Assembly: GCF_001661265.1 (NCBI RefSeq)
Contig: NW_017567006.1
Span: forward strand, 248,001-312,000
Direction: 5' to 3'
Length of the DNA stretch: 64,000 nt
From: Saitoella complicata NRRL Y-17804
Taxonomy: Eukaryota; Ascomycota; Saitoellomycetes; Saitoellales; Saitoellaceae
The notes beneath the pieces were generated by a model that saw only the letters and a list, made by a program, of their open reading frames with translations, ran no database searches and was not told the DNA's origin. Numbering within the stretch: the stretch's first letter is position 1; each line of letters begins with the position of its first letter. A program made the translations under genes and the position numbers. Positions 41,062 through 50,998 of the stretch are shown here, piece by piece.

Positions 41062-42216
41062 TCACAAGTTGGCCAACTTCAATTCAAGCTCAGCCTGCAA
41101 CTTCGTAACAACATCCATAAAACGAGCCCGCATGATCGGGTTAGGCGCATTCGCCGCATCCCGTCTCTTATTTTCAATCGTCGCCTCCAGTTCCGCAATT
41201 TCCTCCCTGAGCAACTTCTGGTGCTGTGCCCTTTCTCTCTCCTCCTCGTCCATGCCGGCGTCGTTGTCGTTCTCGTCACCGGAATCACTCTCGCTCCCGC
41301 TATCATCGCTCTGAGCAGCTGTACCCGGCGTACGCGCAGGAACTGCGGTACCACCTGGGGTCTGTGCAGGCGTAGATCCTTCCTCCATGAACTCTCGTTC
41401 CAGTTCGTCGGCTAGTGCGTCGGGGTCGTAGTCATCTCCGTCGATGTCCACGTCTTCGTCTTCGTGTCCGTAGCCTGATCCGTTAAGCATGTTGTGTGCG
41501 TATGGTGATGCTGCTTCGTAATCTGATAATGCGACACTTGACTCCCTCGCCGCTTGGGCTGCATCCATGATGTCGTATTCCACTTTCATTGCTTCCTGAT
41601 CTGACTGTAGTAATCTCTCCACCTCGCGCTCCGTCGCTTCAATAGTTCTGTTGCTGACTCGCTTCCTGAATCTTCGCTTACGGACCCATTTTAGGGGTGC
41701 TGTTAGACCGTGTGGGAAGACGTAGTCTTGTGGTTTCGACGGAAACGCGAGAACGGTGTTTTCGTCTTCGATACGTTCTCCGACGATGAGCATTTGGCAG
41801 ATGTCGGCGGTTTTGTATAGGGACTTTTTATCGAGGGTTTTGTGAGATTCGATGATCGTTGGTAGGTCCACGAGTTTTGCTGAGTAGAGGTGACCTCTGA
41901 TAGACACCACTGCGTTCTTGGGGTCTTTGAACTTGATCCAGAAGTGCGCTCCGTTTCCAATAAGCTTCTCTTCGATTGCCTTGCGCAGATAATCACAGTC
42001 CTCTCCCGGACGCATCCTCAAAATGAACTGTTCCTCGATATGCGGATCATCTTCACGGTCCGGATCTTCTGAATCATAGCCCAATCCTGGTTCTCGTTGT
42101 CGTTTGACTCTGATACGCGGTACTCCTGGCTTGAGCTTCGTCTTGATCTTGATCTTTGGCGGTGGTCGTGCCGGAGTTGCATCTGGCTTAGGAGCCTTGA
42201 GCTTGAGCTTGAGCAT
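41062..42216 (-). CDS. TAF7: TFIID subunit TAF7
   Basis: TAF7 binds TAF1 within general transcription factor TFIID and restrains its activity until initiation. 384 residues, single exon. The N-terminus MLKLKLKAPKPDATPARPPP is basic. The TAFII55 domain follows: EEQFILRMRPGEDCDYLRKA, FKDPKNAVVSIRGHLYSAKL, VDLPTIIESHKTLDKKSLYK and DICQMLIVGERI. The downstream region is acidic, with a final coiled coil (RAQHQKLLREEIAELEATIE) typical of TAF7. The ATG at 42216 is chosen since residues upstream are unlike the family. It is divergent from the PDRG1-like gene with 183 bp between starts. Confidence 0.94.
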   Translation of the reverse strand: MLKLKLKAPKPDATPARPPPKIKIKTKLKPGVPRIRVKRQREPGLGYDSEDPDREDDPHIEEQFILRMRPGEDCDYLRKAIEEKLIGNGAHFWIKFKDPKNAVVSIRGHLYSAKLVDLPTIIESHKTLDKKSLYKTADICQMLIVGERIEDENTVLAFPSKPQDYVFPHGLTAPLKWVRKRRFRKRVSNRTIEATEREVERLLQSDQEAMKVEYDIMDAAQAARESSVALSDYEAASPYAHNMLNGSGYGHEDEDVDIDGDDYDPDALADELEREFMEEGSTPAQTPGGTAVPARTPGTAAQSDDSGSESDSGDENDNDAGMDEEERERAQHQKLLREEIAELEATIENKRRDAANAPNPIMRARFMDVVTKLQAELELKLANL

Positions 42217-42399
42217 TGCGGTTCGTCTCTGGACGCGTTGTAGGATGCTTCGATCCTTCCTGAACAACCTCGGTGAACGTACGGACGAGTGGCGCGGGGT
42301 GTGGCTGGTGCATCGCAGGGTGCGTACGAGCCGGTATCGATAACAACCTTCCTCGAACCTTGGGAAGCTGAACGGCAACACGGAGGTAACGCAACGGCA

Positions 42400-42835
42400 A
42401 TGGCAAATCCTCTGAACAGTAGGGCTGTCTCCCGTCTAACAATAGGATTCATCTGACCACGGTTATGCAGCTCTGACGATCGAGGAAATGCTGGGGGAGG
42501 AGATCATGATGAACCAACAGCTGATAGAAGAATACAAGCGACGACAAATGATGAACAGCTCAACACTAGACCACATGAAAAACAAACTCAAAGGTGAAAA
42601 CAAACTGTGGCTCAACCTCGACACCAATTTCATCAAGCTACCACGAGACAAGGCGCAAGAAGCAGTGGAGCAAAATCAGAACCACCTGGATGAGGAGATC
42701 AACCGACTGCTAGGGATTGTGCGGAAGAATAAAGCGGAGATGGAGGAGATTCAGAAGTCCGGGGAGACGAGTAAGGGATTTCTGTTACGAGAGTTGAAGG
42801 AGGCGGAGGATCCTGATAGGGAAGTGGTGCTATGA
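42400..42835 (+). CDS. PDRG1-like prefoldin-type protein
   Basis: Two exons, 42400-42418 (19 nt) and 42471-42835 (52-nt intron), give 127 residues. The joint yields MANPLNTLTIEEMLGEEIMM. The protein is mostly coiled coil, interrupted by NKLWLNLDTNFIKLPRDKAQ, which matches the hairpin of vertebrate PDRG1 (GNMFIKMP), then LDEEINRLLGIVRKNKAEM. PDRG1 is part of the prefoldin-like module of the R2TP/PAQosome chaperone complex; S. cerevisiae has no clear counterpart. Its stop codon directly abuts the stop codon of NTAQ1 on the other strand. Confidence 0.78.
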
Positions 42836-43652
42836 TCATTTCAATATCGAGAACAATCGATAATATCCCGGTTCATCAACCACTTTGCCATACCGCGGAT
42901 CAAATTCGCCTGTGTGCTCTTGCATGTCGATGTAGCTTTGCAGATTGTTCGTATGCTCGCTTGTGAAGATCGCACGATACGGTGGTGGAGGCTGTTTGTA
43001 GCGTGAGGGGTCATCAGGTGACACATGCTGATGTGTTGCAGCTACCGCATGGGTGATCTCTACCTCTCCTTCCTCTGTAGCTATTGGACGATGTCCCTCC
43101 GTGTAAGCTGTTACGAACATATGACTTCGATCGCTGGCGAAGTGCTTCAGATACTCTACGGCTGGAATGATTCGGAAGAGCCGATGAAACCGCTCCGGCA
43201 ACTCGACTTCAGGCGCGAATGTCGCTTCATAATGTGCTTCAAAAAGGGTGGGGAATGGCAAGGTAGTGTCGAAATCGTAAACGTAGGATCCTGACGTCGT
43301 TTTGTAGACCAGGAAGACATGGTAGTCCCAGATGACTGGATATCCCGACCGATCCTCATTCAGGCGCATGAACCATACTGGAACTGTCTGCTGTGAGTTT
43401 GACAGAAATACGACGTAAATCGAATTGATTTCTGCTGGGTTCTTCTCGGCAATCGTCCGTGCAAGGTTGTATACGTTCTCTTCGCAATAGAAGGGCTAAA
43501 GAAACGGTCAGCACAGAACTCCTTATACTTGACCTGAGAACGAGTACAGTGTATATGATGTCTTCTTTTCTGAGGAGCATGTGGTCGTTCGCTGTTGGAC
43601 GTTTCGTTGGGACGGACGTACTTCAGCGATATACCGGTAGCTGCAGCTGCAT
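42836..43652 (-). CDS. Protein N-terminal glutamine amidohydrolase (NTAQ1, WDYHV family)
   Basis: Converts N-terminal Gln to Glu, feeding the Arg/N-degron pathway. Three exons, 43652-43635 (18 nt), 43569-43534 (36 nt) and 43495-42836, give 237 residues. Catalytic Cys lies in FYCEENVYNL (human CYCEEN), His in the name-giving VIWDYHVFLVYK, and Asp in VYDFDTTLPFP, so the triad is complete. ERFHRLFRIIPAVEYLKHFA and the C-terminal YYRLFSI are also conserved. The two tiny first exons and a 38-nt second intron are inferred from frame and similarity, and are less certain than the body. Yeast uses unrelated Nta1 for this step. Confidence 0.88.
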
Positions 43653-43792
43653 GCAACCTTATTCTATGAAGGCGGGAAAGATAGGTTGGATATTATTGCT
43701 AACTTCTCAAGTTGATGAAGAACAAAGGAATTTGGGGAGAAAGGTTTAAGGTCGTACGGCTTCCATTCCTGATAGACCTAAGTTGCGGCAAA

Positions 43793-45002
43793 TCACGAGG
43801 CAGTGTCTGCGCCAGAATCGCTTTTGATGGTGCCCGGCATGATGCCCTCGAGAAAGGCGTGTGAAGGCCTTTCGTCCTCGGCCAAGTCCCACAAGCTATT
43901 TGCAACTTCGGCGAGCTCATCCGGCAGTTTTCCTGCGTCGACGTAGTTCAAGCTCTGTTCAAGTTGAGTTTTCGTTGAAAAGCCAAGAATAACTGCATCT
44001 CCATGTTCTGCCGAAAGAGCGCTGTGGTAGCGGATCCAACGCAGGGCAATCTCTACCGTTGACATCTTGTGCTTCTCAGCCGCCCTGTTGAGCACCTTCA
44101 GAGCCTGTTACAATAATGTCAGCTACATGCATCAATCCAAAACCATTAGACGATGACCTCAAAGTAGGTACCGTGCGAGAACCACTTCTTATAAATTTGG
44201 CGCAACACAACCTGCGACCTTCCGAACTCGTCCTTGTCCATGTCATCCTTACTCTTGAACTTCCCAGACAATAATCCCGCACCGAGAGGGCTAAAGGCAT
44301 GGAACGCCATACCATTCTCACGAAGAAGAGAAAAGAGGCCGTCGGACTCGGCGGCGCGCCCGAGGGCATTGTAGTTGCCCTGGTACACTGTGGGACGGAT
44401 GTACTTCTTTTTGTCGCAGATACTGAGGATTTTGCGGACGTCGGCTGTGGAATAGTTGGAGATACCGAATTTCTCGAAGAAGGCGTGCTCGTAGAGGTGG
44501 TTGATGGCCTTGAGAGTCTCCTCCAAGGGAGTAGCAGCGTCTGTGCATATCTCAGCACTCCACGTTATCCAATTGCGGGCCAAAGCCTGTACCTGGAGCG
44601 TGTAGAAAGTAGACATGTACCTTCTCTGTCTGCAGAGCTTTTAATGACTCTTGCATCCTCGCACAGACGTTCTCGGCATTGAAACCGCCCGGAACTCTTG
44701 GGTGAACCTTGGTGTTGACGAGTATGCCTTGTTCCCCAAGATTCATGTGACCGAGTAATTCCTCAGATGCACCCCGGCCCTGGAAGGATTCGTGGTCAGA
44801 TCCAGCACCCAAGGGCAAAGGACCTCAATCTTACGTAGTTGCGTGCAGTGTCAAGTTCATTATGGCCGTACGATTTGAAGAGATCAATGGCTTCCCGGGC
44901 TTCCTCAACGGTTGTCATACTTTCAATGGCTTTCGGTCCCGTATCCTGACCGAAGGCGCCGGTACCGAGGATGATCTTGACGTTGTCGGATGTGTTGGGC
45001 AT
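43793..45002 (-). CDS. Aldo-keto reductase, AKR7 (aflatoxin B1 aldehyde reductase) type
   Basis: NADPH-dependent carbonyl reductase with a TIM barrel. Four exons, 45002-44835, 44779-44593, 44540-44158 and 44104-43793, give 349 residues. IILGTGAFGQDTG opens the barrel. The catalytic Asp and Tyr lie in NELDTARNYG at the first splice joint, Lys in ILVNTKVHPR, and His in HVYFLHAPD at the second joint. KFGISNYSTADVRKIL, RPTVYQGNYNALGRAAE and FHAFSPLGAGLLSGKF are AKR7 hallmarks. The C-terminal exon (ALRWIRYHSALS, VILGFSTKTQLEQSL) binds the cofactor. Related enzymes detoxify dialdehydes; the substrate here is unknown. The 3' neighbour is NTAQ1 and the 5' side borders the retroelement block. Confidence 0.94.
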
Positions 45003-45099
45003 CGTGATTTCAGTTGAGCTTCAACAGAGGTTCTCTTTAAAATCGGGAAGGAGGTGAAGGGTATCTTATAAGGCTCGACCGGACCGATACAATGTCCGT

Positions 45100-48000
45100 C
45101 TCCGACCGCCGCGCAGATCAGTTCGGTACTGCTGTGTGCAAAATTCTTGACGCGGCGCATTTTACCGCCTATCTGCGCGGGGATAGTTTCATGAACCCCC
45201 CCATCTTCATAGACAAGGCTTGGGAGGGCGATTTCAGGGTTGAAGTCGATAGATCAGACTCTGAGGAATCGATAGATGTCCTCGAAACGCGTGTAGTACC
45301 GTTTCTCATAGAGCTGTGACATTATGAAGGATTTCGGCCTGGGTGCATGATGTTTCATGAATATGCATGAAAACATCGAAAACACTCTCTGGACCCACAA
45401 ACCTCAAAAACTGTTAAAATCATAGAAACCACAAACAGAACATGTTCATCCAAGCTCCCTCTATCTCATGGAACCCAGAGCTGCAGCCGTAGTGCCTTCC
45501 AGGGTCCGTTTCTTTCTTATAACTGAAAACATATTTTCAGCATGAAGTGACTGAGGGAGGCCTTGTGGCCCAAAACCGGTGGCACGACGTGATTGCTAAG
45601 GATAGGTATGATCAGTTTGAACCCTTACTCGACCTCCAAGGCCTTTATCTATGTTGTTTGAGGGGTTTTTGTCATATGGAGTTTGCGATTCGCGCGCACA
45701 TGGGAAAGTTATGTCAAGAATTTTGCACACAGCAGTACAACTGTGCACGTTTTGGTCATTATGCTCGAGACTGTGAGACGCAAAAGCATAACAACACCAA
45801 CAACAACAGGAGTCAAAACACGACAAGGCAGGCGGGAAAAGGTCAGGGTCAGTAGGGTGGGGTTGCACCTACTGATCAGAAAGAGGTCCCCGTGCTGGCT
45901 ATGCATGCTGTGAAATTGGAAGAAAAGGATACAGCCAAAGGTGCCATTGGAAATACAGAAATCGATATAGTTACCCAAGCGCCTGGTATTGCGCCGACTA
46001 TCCCCACAGTTGATCACGTTGAAGCGCCTTGGAGGAATACATCAAGAGATGACTTGATATGGAAAGGAGTGTCCAATTGTCTGGCAGAAACAGGATGTGA
46101 TATGGCCAGTGACGACAATGGAGCTACCAACAACGATGCCGAGGACAAAATGCCGGATCGCAGAAGAACCCCCGATGTGTTGGGGATTGCAAATCGTAAC
46201 CAGGTGTGATGATACTCGACACTGGTGCAGAAACTTATATGATATCGCGAAGATACGCTGAAAACCCAGGTATCAAGACTCGCGCGATTCAACCTATGCC
46301 AATCAGGCGGGCAACCACAACAGCAGACGATAAGAAGCAGTTTGTCAGTGAAGTCACTGAAGCTGTTGAGTTACAGATTGGGAGCATACGAATACGGAAA
46401 GCTTTCTATGTGGCAGATGCAGAACATGATAATATGTTGCTGGGTGCACCCTTCTTCGCCTAATTCAATCCCACTTTCGATTGGGCTCATCAAACAGTGA
46501 CTTTGTCGGATGGATCAAGGAGTGATATTCTTCCACTGTTTGATGACGAGAGTGACCCAGAAGAAGAACACCCAATGGAGATTGATATGATTGGACGTTC
46601 GGGATTCAAGAAGGCAGTTCGGAACTTAACATCTGAAGAAGTTATGGTCATGTATCTGGTGGAAACTCCTTTGACAAAACCCAAACCAAAAGATGGCAGT
46701 CCCAACTTCATCATGAGAGATTGGTGATGTTTTCCCTGCAGATCTACCAGTGGGAGAGCCAATGGATCAACATGTGGTTCATCACATCGATGAAGTTCAG
46801 GGAGCTACACCACAGTACAGGGGCATATACCGGTTGTCCAAACCAGAATTGGATGAATTATATGCCCAGATACAAGCTCTGCTCAAAAACGGCAAAATAC
46901 AACCATCTGTGAGTCCTTATGGTGCGCCAGTCCTTTTCGTCAAAAAGAAGGATGGCAAACTCAGGATGTGCATTGACATCAGAGCACTGAACTCTCAGAC
47001 AATTCGGAATCGTTATGCTCTTCCTCGGATTGATGAAATCACAGATTGGTTTCATGGAGATTGTTGGTTTTCAAAGATCGACCTAAAGTCGGGATATTAC
47101 CAAATCATGATTCACCACAAAGATCGATTCAAGACTGCATTCAACACACACTATGGACATTATGAATGGATTGTGATGCCATTTGGATTGACAAATGCGC
47201 CAGCAACTTTCCAGACCCTCATGAATGACATTTTCAGAGATGTGTTGGATGATTATAAGTTCGTCTTGGTCTACTTGGATTATATCATGACATACTCTCG
47301 CTCCAGGGAGGAACATGAGGACACTTGCGCTTTGTGCTCAACAAGTTGAGAGAACACAAGTTGTATGCCAATGCTGACAAGTGCGAGTTCTTCAAGACAG
47401 AGGTTGAGTACTTGGGGCATATGATCAGTGCTGAAGGGGTACAACCTACTGAAGCCCTTACAAAGGCTATTATGGAATTTCCACAACCAAAGACGATGAA
47501 ACAACTAAAGTCCTTTGTTGGTTTGGTGAACTATTACAGGACCTTTTACCTGGACGATGAGATGCAGCATGCCTTTGAGAAGGTCAAGGTTGCACTGTCA
47601 ACCAGACCTGTTCTCAAGATCCCAGACCCAGAGGAGGACTTTGAGGTTTATGCAGATGCGTCTGAAGATGCAAAAGCGATTGGAGCAGTGTTGATGCAAA
47701 AGGGTCAGCCTGTTGCCTATGAGTCCAGGAAGCTCAACGTACATGAGTTGAACTACCCTGTACATGACAAGGAGATGTGTGCTATAATGCATGCTTTTAC
47801 GAAGTGGCGACATTTCTTGTTGGGAAAACCATTTAAGGTATACACTGATCATCGGTCATTGGTATACTTCAAAACTCAAAAGCACCCGAATCAAAGACAA
47901 CTAAGGTAGCAAGAGGAAGCAGCAGACTACGACTGTGAGTTCCTCTACAAACCAGGCAAAACCAATGTTGTTGCCGATGCTTTGTCCAGGATTCAGATCG

Positions 48001-48706
48001 ATCAGATACACATCGATCCACAATGTCCGCTATCTACAGAAGAACTGAAGACAAAACTGCGCAAGGACTATCTTTCAAGAGGCGAAGATGCTGTTAAAGG
48101 GATCTTCAAAAGTGTGGAGGAAAAGGGCGGCGAAACTGATTGACGGTTGACTGACGACGGTTTGCTCTATTTCCGAACTGATGAGATCAGTCCTTGGAGA
48201 TTGTGCCTACCAGAAGGCCCATTCAGGAAATCGGTCCTACATGATTGCCATGATGCACCATTTGCTGGGCATCCTGGGATTAACAGGACTTATTCGTTGA
48301 TCGCACGGGCGTATTATTGGCCTGAGATGGGGAGGGATGTGAGGAGTTATGTGAGATCTTGTGATGCCTGTCAACGGCACAAACACTCCAACACAAAACC
48401 AGTTGGGTTGTTACAACCGTTACCCATCCCTCATTCGCCATGGTCGTCAGTTTCGATGGATTTTGTGGGACCAATGCGGAAAACGAAAAAGGGAAATGAC
48501 TTCTGCATGGTTGTTGTGGACCGATTCACTAAGATGGCTCATTTTATCCCTACAACAATGAATGTTGACGGTATGGGAGCAGCCAACCTCTTCATCAACA
48601 ATATTGTGCGATTACACGGCTGTCATACGTGTGTGAACATCTCGTTTAGCAGAGTTAGATTAGTTGGCATATGGTTTGATTACTGCGCATGAGTTTGATG
48701 AGCTGG
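45100..48706 (+). mobile_element. Ty3/gypsy LTR retroelement, internal region, broken relic
   Basis: A degraded Gag-Pol region in the plus orientation. Parts in order: a Gag end with a CCHC-like knuckle (around 45.7-45.85 kb), an aspartic protease with an LDTGAE core (46.2-46.45 kb), reverse transcriptase (46.7-47.3 kb), RNase H (47.5-47.9 kb), and integrase with an HHCC-type zinc region and the start of the catalytic core (48.15-48.7 kb). The order protease, RT, RNase H, integrase fits Ty3/gypsy. The element carries several breaks, and no LTR of its own is evident. It is cut off on the right where a different LTR begins. At the left, about 45.1-45.3 kb, lies a diverged copy of part of the Gag region in the opposite orientation. 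Many domains are still readable, so I judge its age moderate rather than ancient. Confidence 0.87.
45115..45750. repeat. Diverged inverted duplication of the Gag region
   Basis: Sequence at about 45.12-45.26 kb, read on the plus strand, resembles the reverse complement of about 45.61-45.74 kb; both share tgctgtgtgcaaaattcttga and matching sequence beyond. The arms have diverged clearly, so this is an old inverted arrangement of Gag-derived DNA, perhaps from a second insertion or a rearrangement. Confidence 0.6.
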
Positions 48707-49510
48707 TGTAACACCTCGTCTTACTTAGATTGCGTGAGTCATTTAGTTATGGCACGGCACCGGCGTCATAACTCATCATGACGTACACTTGGACGTACAC
48801 TCGGACGTACATGGAAAACTATATAAGCCAGGCCTTATGCCACCTTAGGATACTCATCCAATACAACCTTCTCTTCGAGTATATCACAGTTTCTGAGATC
48901 CTCTCATAGAGACTTACCCCAGCCAGTGGTACGTCTGACATCTGGTAGCATCGGCATTCAGTTACTTCGACATACTCGAACACCTGGTCTTCAGTTACTC
49001 TCTCGTTGAGACTACACTTTGACTGAGTACAACATCATGTCAACTTCGACTAGTCAACCATTGGATCCTAGTCGCCCGCCGACCTTGACTGTGGAACAAG
49101 CAGCAGAGTTGAATGGTTTGGTGGAGGCTGCGTTGACGCTGGTTGGCACGACGGCAGGGCAGTCTGGTCTGACTCAAGATGAGTTGGCGTTGCGGAGGAG
49201 TGAGGCGAGGGATGCGACCATTGCTCAGTATTTGGCACAGCGCGGCTTGCCTGAGAGTACTGATATGTTCGCCCTCAACAACCCTCTTCCAACAGAGGTT
49301 ACGCTGCCTACGCAATCACCCATGACTCAACAAGTCCCTGGTCAACAACCCTTTGGCGATCAACATACCTTCACCCAACAACCGTCCGTTAGTCAACAAG
49401 TACCTCAACAACAGGTACCTTTGCAACAACCTCCCAGTATGTTTGTTCCTCCGATGACAGGTGCGCAGCCCATACCTTGCAACGTCATATTCTTGTTCTA
49501 GGATTCTGGA
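48707..49510 (+). mobile_element. Second LTR retroelement: 5' LTR and start of Gag, truncated relic
   Basis: A candidate LTR runs from 48707 (TGTAACACC) to about 48940 (TCTGACA). It begins TG and ends CA, with a tatataag box near 48830. Directly after it, tggtagcatcgg resembles the start of a tRNA-Met primer-binding site. A Gag-like frame then begins near 49.04 kb: a Ser/Pro-rich start, a helical part and a Gln/Pro-rich tail. The element abuts the integrase region of the first element, so it probably inserted into or replaced its right end. Nothing of its pol is present here; it is broken. Confidence 0.65.
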
Positions 49511-50250
49511 TCGCTACTGTCTTGGAAAACGTGTATAAAGATGAGATCTGGTGAGGTTTGTCATTGAAACAGGGGCTGCGTGAACCCTGCGTCGATTATG
49601 CGCGTCAGCTATGAACTCCATGGCGCGCGGCGGATACCTCAGCAGCACAACAAAGAAAATACCTCAGATAAGGTCGGATCGAGCTGAGAATTGGTGGCAA
49701 GGGATAACAAAGCCCTACGATTACGATTACGAAATCTTTTCAGCGATCCGACGCTTGGATCAACACTATACAACGTTCACGGTCTTTTTTTCAAATTGGA
49801 CGCTACGGAGTCGGGAAGGGGTGCAATCGATGCGCCTGAGTGAGACAAACCGAATGGTACCACTCCCATTGCCATACGACGTCATACGCTTGAGATATCG
49901 TGGGAAAATCGAAACATCGGGAGCGGACATCGTATGATGGGATACACATCCAATCAAACTCTGCTGAGAGTGAGTCGTATGTGAAGACTATCTACGTCTC
50001 CAACCTACGTTGATTTTCGCCCTATCTCTTGGAGGGGGAGGGTATATAAGGGGGGGACGAACCACCCTTCTCTGAGATCCTCAGACAGCAGACAGCAGAC
50101 TACAATACAACAGCAACAACAACCACAACAACAAGTACAACATCGATGGACGACTTGGTGATCTTTTTGGTATCAATGACACTGTGTGGGGAGACTTGGA
50201 CAACATCTTGTGGGACGATTTCCTTAGGAGCGACAAACCTGAACAATAGA
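49511..50250. mobile_element. Unassigned retroelement-derived DNA
   Basis: About 740 bp between recognisable element parts. It contains a TATA-like tatataaggggggg near 50043, a cagacagcagacagcagac run near 50085, and a caacaacaa-rich stretch near 50100-50140, all reminiscent of an LTR edge and leader. No domain can be named. It most likely belongs to the third element or to a further one. Confidence 0.4.
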
Positions 50251-50484
50251 CAAGTTTGCGAGTGTGATTGACAATGTGTAACACCTTCCTAAGCTCCTTC
50301 TTCCTCCCAAGAAAGCTGTATTGCTCAAACACATCACCTATTACAAGATGAATGGGCACCAGCGCAAATGGAAGAAGCCCAAGAATCGTTGCCCCAAGGG
50401 TGATGTGTTTGAGCAATACGGTTTTTTTGGGAGGAAGAAGGAGCTTAGGAAGGTGTTACACATTGACAATCACACTCGCAAACT
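50251..50484. repeat. Long inverted repeat with about 85-bp arms inside the third retroelement
   Basis: Arms of about 86 bp (50251-50337 and 50400-50484) are near-perfect reverse complements, for example ttgcgagtgtgattgacaat against attgacaatcacactcgcaa. They are separated by about 62 bp. RNA from here would fold into a long hairpin. Confidence 0.85.
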
Positions 50485-50761
50485 CGTCCATGGCAGGAGG
50501 ATCACCTACTATGAGGTGGAATGGGAGAGTGATGAAGGCAAGCCTGATTCGTCGTGGGAGAGTTGCAAAAGGTTGCACAAGTGTGCTGTGGCAAAACACT
50601 TGTACAGGATTGGCAACAGGTTTTGAAGAAACTGCCTCCTTTCTTTCTGTTGGTACGAGTTTTTTATTCTAGTTAGTACCGTTTAGAGGGGGGAGAGTGT
50701 AGTGTGTCGAACCACACTACGGATTCTACAGGTACGTCGTACCTGGTTTTAATTCTATTGT

Positions 50762-50848
50762 ACCGGCTTCGGTGAGTATCGGCTTCGGTGAGTACCGGCT
50801 CCGTTGGGGAACGGCTTCGTTGGGGAACGGCTTCCTAGAAGCCGGTAC
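50762..50848. repeat. Short tandem and inverted repeats within the LTR
   Basis: Units cggcttcggtgagta (twice, followed by a related cggctccgttgggga) and cggcttcgttggggaa alternate, and the block is flanked by taccggcttc on the left and gaagccggta on the right, an inverted pair. They lie in the upstream (U3) part of the 3' LTR, before its TATA box. Confidence 0.75.
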
Positions 50849-50998
50849 AGAACTTTACTATATAAAGGGGAGGTTTGGGTAGCTTTTTTTCTTCATTCGA
50901 ATAACAATCACTTCTTACTACTCCATCCGTTACACCTCCGAAGGTACACGTGCCGGGAGTACAGTACGAGGTCAATCGATTAAATTGCCATAGATATG

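Larger units (their letters stand above)
50251..50963 (+). mobile_element. Third LTR retroelement: chromodomain end of integrase, polypurine tract and 3' LTR (chromovirus type)
   Basis: The coding end (about 50.4-50.63 kb) contains RRITYYEVEWESDEG and SSWESCKRL, which read as a chromodomain-like fold, the usual C-terminus of chromoviral integrases. A purine run (agaggggggagag, 50685-50697) is a good polypurine tract. The adjoining LTR runs from 50698 (TGTAGTG) to about 50963 (GAGTACA), has tatataaagg near 50860, and carries short internal repeats. The element is truncated, with no upstream pol; broken relic. Its LTR end lies about 35 bp from the LUC7 stop codon. Confidence 0.7.
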
